From contig JAJRTI010000993.1 in assembly GCA_024278415.1 (NCBI GenBank), positions 1 through 7,826 of the forward strand: a DNA stretch of 7,826 bases, read 5' to 3'. The notes below the pieces were generated by a model that was not told where the DNA came from, made no database searches, and saw nothing but the letters and a program-made list of their open reading frames with translations. Position numbers and translations under genes: made by a program. The first letter of the stretch is position 1. The number at the start of each line of letters is the position of its first letter. This document shows positions 1-4,466 of this stretch, piece after piece. Origin of the DNA: Planctomycetota bacterium. Its GTDB lineage: Bacteria; Planctomycetota; Brocadiia; JAJRTI01.

Positions 1-509
1 GCCATCATCTCGTAGAACGCATTCTCGCTCTCCGCCGGGTCGCAGTCCCCATACAGCTTGTCCGCCTCGGCCACGGCCCGGGCCACGCGGCGGAACAGTT
101 CAGACGGCCGCTCGCAGATCTCTCCCTTGTCATCCCGGCGCAAGTAACGCGCCTGCACGACCGTCGCCGCGTTCACGGACAGCTTCAGGTCGTCCTCAAG
201 TCCCAGCGTGGTCTTGGTGGCGCGCACGTCCGCCCGGTCGTGGCGATAGAGGATGTACGCCTTGGCGACCTCGGCGAGGCCGGCCTTCACCAGGCAGCGT
301 TCGACCACATCTTGAATCGTCTCCACGTCGACCGGCGACGGCTCAGACTCCAGTGCGAGGCAGACCTCGCGCACCACTTCGCGCAACGCGTGGGCGCCCG
401 GCCGGCCGGCGGCCTCCTGCGCCCGCGCAATCGCGCGCTCGATGCGCGACGGGTCAAACTCGGCGAGCGCACCGTCGCGCTTGCGGACTTGTCTCTCAGT
501 GTCAGCCAT
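1..509 (-). CDS. nrdJ: Ribonucleoside-diphosphate reductase, probably adenosylcobalamin-dependent (class II), N-terminal part
   Basis: Reduces ribonucleotides to deoxyribonucleotides for DNA synthesis in the cytoplasm. The first 169 residues are visible and the gene continues past the left edge. Residues 7-95 form an ATP-cone, the allosteric nucleotide-binding domain, recognised by VRKRDGALAEFDPSRIERAI near its start. Then comes the segment that opens the reductase domain: RYLRRDDKGEI, followed by ELFRRVARAVAEAD and FYEMMA, the last just before the edge. The spacing and wording of this segment resemble class II (B12-dependent) enzymes more than class Ia. The catalytic cysteines and the radical-site region lie outside the window, so class is inferred. 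The ATG at 509 puts the ATP-cone at residue 7. Only a weak purine-rich stretch (AGAAAAGA) precedes it. The gene diverges from the AarF/UbiB gene across a palindrome-rich spacer. No cobalamin riboswitch is recognisable upstream. Confidence 0.85.
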   Translation of the reverse strand, partial: MADTERQVRKRDGALAEFDPSRIERAIARAQEAAGRPGAHALREVVREVCLALESEPSPVDVETIQDVVERCLVKAGLAEVAKAYILYRHDRADVRATKTTLGLEDDLKLSVNAATVVQARYLRRDDKGEICERPSELFRRVARAVAEADKLYGDCDPAESENAFYEMM

Positions 510-535
510 GTCTTTTCTGCGATCTGGGTGCGTGT

Positions 536-541
536 ATCATA
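536..541 (-). promoter_or_regulatory. Possible -10 box for the ribonucleotide reductase gene
   Basis: TATGAT on the minus strand matches the TATAAT consensus at 5 of 6 positions and would start transcription about 20 nt before the ATG at 509. No convincing -35 box lies 15-19 nt upstream; that position is occupied by the GC-rich edge of the palindrome-rich region. It stands as a half-promoter only. Confidence 0.3.
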
Positions 542-555
542 ACGCCAGACGCCAG

Positions 556-903
556 CACGGGGCTTGTCCCCGTGTCGCTGGGCGGCGGGGGCCGCAGGCC
601 GCCCAGGGGGGCACAGGATTGCCGACTAGGGGGCAGCTCCCTGTCATCCCTCCTCCCTTTCCTTGCCGAATCTCGCTCGCCTTCGGCGAGCGAGATTCGG
701 CAAGGAAAGGGGAAACAGGGCGTGGCCGGTTCCGCGGAAGTCGGTAATCGTCGCCCTGCTGGGGCACGCCCAGCGGGGGCGGGAGGACAGCCCGCCGTAC
801 GGTGGACGCGCGGCGCAGCCGCCTCTTCCTCCAAGCAACGTCTTGGAGGAAGCCTACGTGTTTAGCGTGCGCGGCAGCCATCCGTGAGAACGCCAAGGCG
901 TTC
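556..903. repeat. Palindrome-rich non-coding island
   Basis: This stretch separates the divergent reductase and AarF/UbiB genes and holds no credible gene. It carries a run of inverted repeats: 556-562/568-574 (7 bp), 578-586/598-606 (9 bp, perfect), 655-681/685-711 (27 bp, perfect), 754-763/769-778 (10 bp with one G.T pair), 825-835/842-852 (11 bp, perfect) and 888-894/897-903 (7 bp). Open frames here (for example 353-865 plus and 537-1094 minus) read through the palindromes and give low-complexity Arg/Ala/Gly/Pro protein, so they are not called. The island could be a cluster of REP-like or MITE-like dispersed repeats, or a structured RNA. No transposase or protein-coding remnant is visible. 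From 904 to 951 I see nothing. Confidence 0.7.
655..711. repeat. Perfect long inverted repeat, 27-bp arms with a 3-nt spacer
   Basis: Left arm 655-681 and right arm 685-711 are exact reverse complements around TTC at 682-684. Every base pairs, which permits a cruciform in DNA or a very stable hairpin in RNA. Farther out, 617-627 and 739-749 match as inverted copies at 10 of 11 positions and are exactly symmetric about the same centre (683). An ACAGGG pair (639-644 inverted, 715-720 direct) sits slightly off register. The palindrome is therefore the core of a longer decayed one. No T-run follows on either strand, so it is not a standard Rho-independent terminator. Confidence 0.9.
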
Positions 904-951
904 CGCTCCGCGCCTCGACGCTCACACTCAGTAAAGCACGAAGGAATATCG

Positions 952-980
952 TTGACAAGCCTCCGGGCAGCCCGTAACAT
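952..980 (+). promoter_or_regulatory. Sigma70-type promoter for the AarF/UbiB gene
   Basis: TTGACA at 952-957 is a perfect -35 hexamer. TAACAT at 975-980 matches the -10 consensus at 4 of 6, and the spacer is exactly 17 nt. Initiation near 987 would give a leader of about 34 nt carrying GAGG (1011-1014) before the GTG at 1021. The TTG of the -35 box is also an in-frame start candidate preceded by AAGGA, so the promoter reading and the longer-protein reading compete. Confidence 0.6.
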
Positions 981-1020
981 CGTCGGTTTGCCCAACGACG
1001 CCCTTTTTCCGAGGCTTCTC

Positions 1021-2703
1021 GTGTCCTGGACTGACGTTGCCAAGACCCCGCGCCGCATCCACCGGATGACGCAAATCTTGCAGGTGCTGGCCAAACACGG
1101 CTTCGGACACTTCGTGCACTACCTAAACCTGCAAGCGTATTTGCCCATCTCGAAGCGCTTGCCCAAGGTGACAGCGGAAGGCGAGGCGCCCGAGCCCGAG
1201 ACGCTTGCGTCCCGCACGCGCATGGTGCTCCAAGAGCTGGGCCCCACGTTCGTCAAGCTGGGGCAGCTTCTCTCCACCCGGCCCGACCTTCTGCCGGAAG
1301 ACTTCATCACCGAGTTCAGCCGACTTCAGGACCAAGTGGAGCCGTTCCCGGCGGCGCAAGCCATCGAGCGCATCGAGCAGGAACTCGGCCGCAGCATCGA
1401 CGAGGTGTTCGGGTCGTTCGAGCGCGAGCCTCGCGCGTCGGGCTCCATCGGCCAGGTGCATAACGCGACGTTGCGGGACGGCCGGGAAGTCGTCGTCAAG
1501 GTCAAGCGCCCGGGCATCGAAGCCGTCGTGCGCGGGGACATGGATATGCTGGGGCTGCTGGCGGAGCGGGCGGAGGCCGTGCCGGACTTGCGCGTGTTCC
1601 GGCCCAAAACGATCCTCGAAGAATTCCACCGGGCCATGCAGCAAGAGATGGACTACGTGTCGGAGGCGTCGAATACAGCCAAGTTCTACGACGCGCTCGC
1701 GGACCGGCCGGGGGTGAGGTCGGCTCAAGTGCATTGGGACTACACGACGTCGTCGGTGCTGACGCTGGACCGGCTATCCGGCGAGAAGCTCCAAAACGTG
1801 GAGCGGCTGGCGGAGATGGGCGTGGACCCGCGGGAGATGGCGCAGCGCATGCTCGATACGTTTTTCTACCAGTTCTTCGAGGCTGGCTTCTTCCATGCGG
1901 ACCCCCACCCGGGCAACTTGCTGGTCACGTCTGACGGCGTGCTGGAGCTGATCGACTTCGGCATGGTGGGCCGGCTGGGCGCGAGCTTGCGCAGCCAACT
2001 GGGCACCGCGCTCATCGGCATCGCGCGGCAGGACATGGAGCTGATTCTGGACGTCTTCACCGAATTGGGCGTTGTGTCGGACCCCATGTCGGCCGGCTTG
2101 CGCGCCGACATGCAGGCGATCCTCGACAAGTACTACGGCATCCCGATTCGCCACATGGACACGGCCCGCGTGTTTCACGACGTGATGCGGGTGACGCGCA
2201 CGCACAACATCGTGCTGCCGCGGGATTTCGTGCTGCTTGGCAAGGCGCTAGTCACAATCACGGGCTTAGCCAAATCGCTTGACCCGGAGCTAAATGTACG
2301 CGATACTATTGCCCCTTATGCCAAGGCGCTCGTGCGTGAGAAGCTCTCGCCCAAGCGCATCGCGAAGGTTCTGGGCGCCAATGCCTGGTATCTGTCGAAT
2401 CTTCTCGGGCAGTTGCCTCGCGAGATTCGGCAGTTGTTCCGGAAGGTTCTTGGCGGCGACCTCGAAGTCGCATTTCGCCACGAGGGACTGGAACACTTCA
2501 TCAGCGAAATCGACCGGGCGAGCAACCGGCTCGCATTCAGCGTGCTTGTGGCGTCGATTGTGATCGGTTCGTCGCTCATCATCCATGCCAACATCGGTTT
2601 CCCGGTCCTGGGCGTGAGCGGGCTGGGCTTGTTCGGCTACCTGACCGCGTTCGTCCTTGGCGTCTGGCTCTTGATCGCGATCCTGCGGTCGGGCCGGCTC
2701 TGA
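1021..2703 (+). CDS. AarF/UbiB (ABC1) family atypical protein kinase-like protein
   Basis: Members of this family are membrane-associated kinase-fold ATPases needed for ubiquinone or other isoprenoid-lipid metabolism; the true substrate is usually unknown. With the GTG at 1021 the protein has 560 residues, close to the family norm. Hallmarks in order: KLGQ (79-82) in LGPTFVKLGQLLSTRPDLLP, the modified nucleotide loop SGSIGQVH (140-147), the ATP-site lysine in VVVKVKRPG (K160), catalytic-loop HADPHPGN (292-299), and metal-binding DFG (312-314). Two membrane helices close the protein (about 504-524 and 530-556). The frame is open upstream to 802, but GTG 1021 has GAGG six nt before it, lies just behind a promoter, and gives the short N-terminus typical of the family; TTG 952 is the main alternative. 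The usual alanine-rich loop reads RASGS here. No quinone genes are nearby, so I do not assign ubiB itself. Confidence 0.92.
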   Translation: MSWTDVAKTPRRIHRMTQILQVLAKHGFGHFVHYLNLQAYLPISKRLPKVTAEGEAPEPETLASRTRMVLQELGPTFVKLGQLLSTRPDLLPEDFITEFSRLQDQVEPFPAAQAIERIEQELGRSIDEVFGSFEREPRASGSIGQVHNATLRDGREVVVKVKRPGIEAVVRGDMDMLGLLAERAEAVPDLRVFRPKTILEEFHRAMQQEMDYVSEASNTAKFYDALADRPGVRSAQVHWDYTTSSVLTLDRLSGEKLQNVERLAEMGVDPREMAQRMLDTFFYQFFEAGFFHADPHPGNLLVTSDGVLELIDFGMVGRLGASLRSQLGTALIGIARQDMELILDVFTELGVVSDPMSAGLRADMQAILDKYYGIPIRHMDTARVFHDVMRVTRTHNIVLPRDFVLLGKALVTITGLAKSLDPELNVRDTIAPYAKALVREKLSPKRIAKVLGANAWYLSNLLGQLPREIRQLFRKVLGGDLEVAFRHEGLEHFISEIDRASNRLAFSVLVASIVIGSSLIIHANIGFPVLGVSGLGLFGYLTAFVLGVWLLIAILRSGRL

Positions 2704-2707
2704 TCTT

Positions 2708-2780
2708 GCCCGTGTAGCTCAGTTGGTAGAGCACGGCATTCGTAATGCCGGGGTTGTGGGTTCAAATCCCACCGCGGGCT
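2708..2780 (+). tRNA. tRNA-Thr (anticodon CGU)
   Basis: A full 73-nt cloverleaf. The acceptor stem is 2708-2714 with 2773-2779 (one U.G pair). The D stem is 2717-2720/2729-2732, and the anticodon stem 2734-2738/2746-2750 has loop TTCGTAA. Anticodon CGT at 2741-2743 reads ACG (threonine). The variable loop is 5 nt, and the T arm is 2756-2760/2768-2772 with loop TTCAAAT. The discriminator base is T2780. CCA is not encoded; the next bases are CAC. The gene begins 4 nt after the AarF/UbiB stop codon, with no room for its own promoter except inside that gene, so it is probably processed from the same transcript. Confidence 0.95.
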
Positions 2781-2807
2781 CACGTGCGTTCTGGGGCAAG
2801 CCGGGGG

Positions 2808-2828
2808 CGAGCGCGGCCCACGCGCTCG
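2808..2828 (+). terminator. Hairpin after tRNA-Thr, possible weak terminator
   Basis: An 8-bp perfect GC-rich stem (2808-2815 with 2821-2828) with a 5-nt loop lies 27 nt past the tRNA. Only two T residues follow directly, so it is a poor Rho-independent terminator; it may instead be a processing or Rho-related structure. It is the only hairpin I see between the tRNA and the next gene. Confidence 0.3.
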
Positions 2829-2907
2829 TTGTCACGCCACACGCCGGGATCTCGCCGCGGCCAAGGTTGGGAACGCCGCGTCGGGCCGCGACGTAGAGGA
2901 GGGTTCC

Positions 2908-3069
2908 GTGCCTTCGCTTGCCGAATCACTCGCCTTCTTGGGCTCGCAAACGGTCTTCGCCTTCTACGGCATGGTCACGTTCATGGCGGGCGCCGCGTCC
3001 GCGTGGATCGTCATCCACTGGCGCATCGAGCCCCTCATGTGGTTCGCGCTCTGGGTGCTGGACAGGTGA
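2908..3069 (+). CDS. Small membrane protein or N-terminal part of a frameshifted SpoIIM-like protein
   Basis: A 53-residue frame starting with GTG at 2908 behind a strong Shine-Dalgarno (GAGGAGGG, about 2897-2903; 4-5 nt spacer). Nothing else explains that site. It encodes a hydrophobic helix at about residues 14-36 and a second hydrophobic stretch (LMWFALWVL, 43-51), then stops at TGA 3067-3069. The stop overlaps the GTG (3066-3068) of the next frame in a GTGA arrangement. Two readings are possible: a short membrane protein translationally coupled to the next one, or the true N-terminus of that protein, separated by a one-base deletion near 3060-3069. A single extra base there would join the frames as ...LDR-VTKLVGRR.... 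I favour one broken or mis-sequenced gene because this piece alone matches no family I know. Confidence 0.6.
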   Translation: MPSLAESLAFLGSQTVFAFYGMVTFMAGAASAWIVIHWRIEPLMWFALWVLDR

Positions 3070-3629
3070 CGAAGCTCGTGGGCAGACGGCCCAGCATGGG
3101 GAGGCTCTTCACCGTCATCTTCCTCTTTAATTCTATCGCCATGTTCGTATACATGTGCGCGGGGTTGTGGGTCGTGCTGCCGGCGCTTGTGGGCTTTCTG
3201 ACCGGGATGAACCTCGTCGTGATCTTCGCAGAGGGCAAGCCGGCTTGGGGCGAAGAGGAGGACGACGAACCCCGCGCGCTTGTGTCGGTGAGCGACGCGG
3301 ATGGCCTCGCGGAAATGGCCGGGCCCCCGCCGCCAAAGCTCTTGCCCCTGCTCTGCGGCTTGCTCGTGCTGTTGCTGGAGCTGCCGGCATTCTGGTACGC
3401 GCTCGGCATGGGCATCAGCTTGGGCCACTTTGTGCGCGAAACATACAGCGTGGGGCAGATCCTGATGCTCGACTTCCGCACGCCCAGCATCTCGCCCCAG
3501 TTCATGGAGCGCTGCACGGCCTACCTACGCGTGATCGTGCCCGTGCTCGCCGTGTCCGCGTGGGCCGAGGCATATGCGGTGAGCGAGACGACCAAAACCG
3601 CGGATGCCGCGGAGGACGATGAGGGGTGA
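3066..3629 (+). CDS. Integral membrane protein, possibly SpoIIM / DUF95-like
   Basis: A 187-residue hydrophobic protein read from GTG 3066. ATG 3096 is an internal alternative, and the real start may be at 2908 through a frameshift. It has about four membrane segments (13-32, 33-53, 92-115, 152-172). An acidic loop lies between the second and third (EEEDDE at 63-68), and the tail is acidic (AAEDDEG). The FLFNSIAMF stretch, the following TGMN turn, and ELPAFWYALGMGISLG (105-120) resemble the asparagine-containing helix and the 'ElpA...G..lG' segment of the stage II sporulation protein M family, which also occurs in many non-sporulating bacteria and archaea with unknown function. The match is by eye and moderate. 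No Shine-Dalgarno precedes 3066, so translation depends on the 2908 frame. It converges with the GT2 gene, leaving 13 nt between stops. Confidence 0.6.
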   Translation: MTKLVGRRPSMGRLFTVIFLFNSIAMFVYMCAGLWVVLPALVGFLTGMNLVVIFAEGKPAWGEEEDDEPRALVSVSDADGLAEMAGPPPPKLLPLLCGLLVLLLELPAFWYALGMGISLGHFVRETYSVGQILMLDFRTPSISPQFMERCTAYLRVIVPVLAVSAWAEAYAVSETTKTADAAEDDEG

Positions 3630-3642
3630 GAGACGGGGCGGC

Positions 3643-4386
3643 CTACTCGCTTCGCCCTGCGCCATCACGCGCTCCGCTATAGAGCCGTGTGAACCGCGCG
3701 CGCAGCACGCGTCCGATCATGCGCAGGCCCAGCCTGATCGCCTTAGCTCTGCTCCCGGTAACACTCGACTGGCCCACCCGCTGCCGGTAGTTGAGCGGGA
3801 TCTCCATGAACGGAATGCCGCTCTTGATGATGATCAACATCATCTCCAACCCGAAGTCGCTGCCGTCGCTGGTGAATAACGGCTCGATGCGCTCGTACAC
3901 GTTGCGCCGCAGGAGGCGCATGGTGCAGCCTACGTCGGTAAGGATAGTGCTGTTGAAAAGGAACTCCGCAAGCTTCGCGACGAACACGTTGCCGTATTTC
4001 AGGAACAGGCCCATATTGGCGCCGTCCCAGATGAGTTCCTTGGACGTGCGCGTGCCCAGCACCACGTCGAAGTCCTCCGAGTACGCGAGCAACTTGAGCA
4101 CGTCCCCGCCCATGAACGTGCCGTCCGGCTCGGAGATGATGAGCAACTCGCCGCTCGCCTCTTTGAGCCCGCGTTGGATCGCCGCGCCGTAGCCCTGCGT
4201 AGGCTCCATCACCTCGATCGCGGCCGTCTTCGCCACTTCCTCGCTCGTGCCCTCCGCGGCGTTGTTGTTCACCACAATGATCTCATCCACATGCCCCTCC
4301 GCAAAAAAGTCCTCGATCGCATCGCGGATCGAGTCCTTCTCATTGAAGGTGGGGAAGATGACGGAAACTTTTTGGCCGTGCCACAT
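3643..4386 (-). CDS. Family 2 glycosyltransferase, polyprenyl-phosphate-sugar synthase type
   Basis: A 247-residue cytoplasmic GT-A-fold enzyme expected to transfer a sugar from a nucleotide sugar to an acceptor; its closest look is to dolichol/polyprenyl-phosphate mannose or glucose synthases. Signature segments: VSVIFPTFNEKDSI (7-20) and DEIIVVNNNAAEGT (34-47) for nucleotide binding, QGYGAAIQRGLKEASGE (64-80), EPDGTF (86-91) in place of the usual DxD metal site, GTR (111-113), and DVGCTMRLLRRNVYERI (151-167). NYRQRVGQSS (199-208) matches the acceptor-side 'YR.R.G.S' motif. It has no membrane helix, as in the short soluble DPM1-like forms. The ATG at 4386 gives the usual short N-terminus, though no Shine-Dalgarno is visible. 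It follows the GT-C gene by 80 nt on the same strand and is probably co-transcribed; the pair suggests donor-lipid synthesis plus use. Actual sugar unknown. Confidence 0.88.
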   Translation of the reverse strand: MWHGQKVSVIFPTFNEKDSIRDAIEDFFAEGHVDEIIVVNNNAAEGTSEEVAKTAAIEVMEPTQGYGAAIQRGLKEASGELLIISEPDGTFMGGDVLKLLAYSEDFDVVLGTRTSKELIWDGANMGLFLKYGNVFVAKLAEFLFNSTILTDVGCTMRLLRRNVYERIEPLFTSDGSDFGLEMMLIIIKSGIPFMEIPLNYRQRVGQSSVTGSRAKAIRLGLRMIGRVLRARFTRLYSGARDGAGRSE

Positions 4387-4394
4387 GCTGTCAG

Positions 4395-4422
4395 ATGGTT
4401 GACGGGTGATGGTTCATGGTTG
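4395..4422. repeat. Short 7-bp tandem repeat between the glycosyltransferase genes
   Basis: Four tandem 7-bp units lie just upstream of the GT2 start: ATGGTTG, ACGGGTG, ATGGTTC, ATGGTTG (two positions differ in the second copy, one in the third). They occupy the place where a Shine-Dalgarno would be expected on the minus strand. Probably a slippage-prone microsatellite; effect on expression unknown. Confidence 0.55.
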
Positions 4423-4466
4423 ATGCCAAGCCGCGCCTCGTTGCCCTCCTGATCCCCTTCGGTGTC

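Noticed and set aside
510..560. Cobalamin riboswitch for the B12-dependent reductase.
   Set aside because: The leader between the probable -10 box and the ATG is only about 20 nt and shows no B12-box.
580..633. G-quadruplex from four G-runs.
   Set aside because: Loops of 14 and 17 nt are too long for a confident call; the runs are better explained as hairpin arms.
655..711. Rho-independent terminator.
   Set aside because: No T-run on either strand after the stem, and the flanking genes diverge, so no transcript from them would end here.
2420..2432. A 13-nt exact match to the arm of the perfect palindrome, and a similar looser match at 2917-2937.
   Set aside because: Both lie in coding sequence with ordinary in-frame meaning (REIRQ and AESLAF), and short matches are likely in GC-rich DNA.
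2708..2780. tRNA gene as an integration site for a mobile element.
   Set aside because: No integrase, and no direct repeat of the tRNA 3' end elsewhere in the window.
2745..3065. The frame of the SpoIIM-like gene extends upstream into the tRNA with an ATG at 2745.
   Set aside because: The start lies inside tRNA-Thr and the upstream residues are unstructured Arg/Gly. The strong ribosome-binding site at about 2897-2903 serves GTG 2908 in a different frame.
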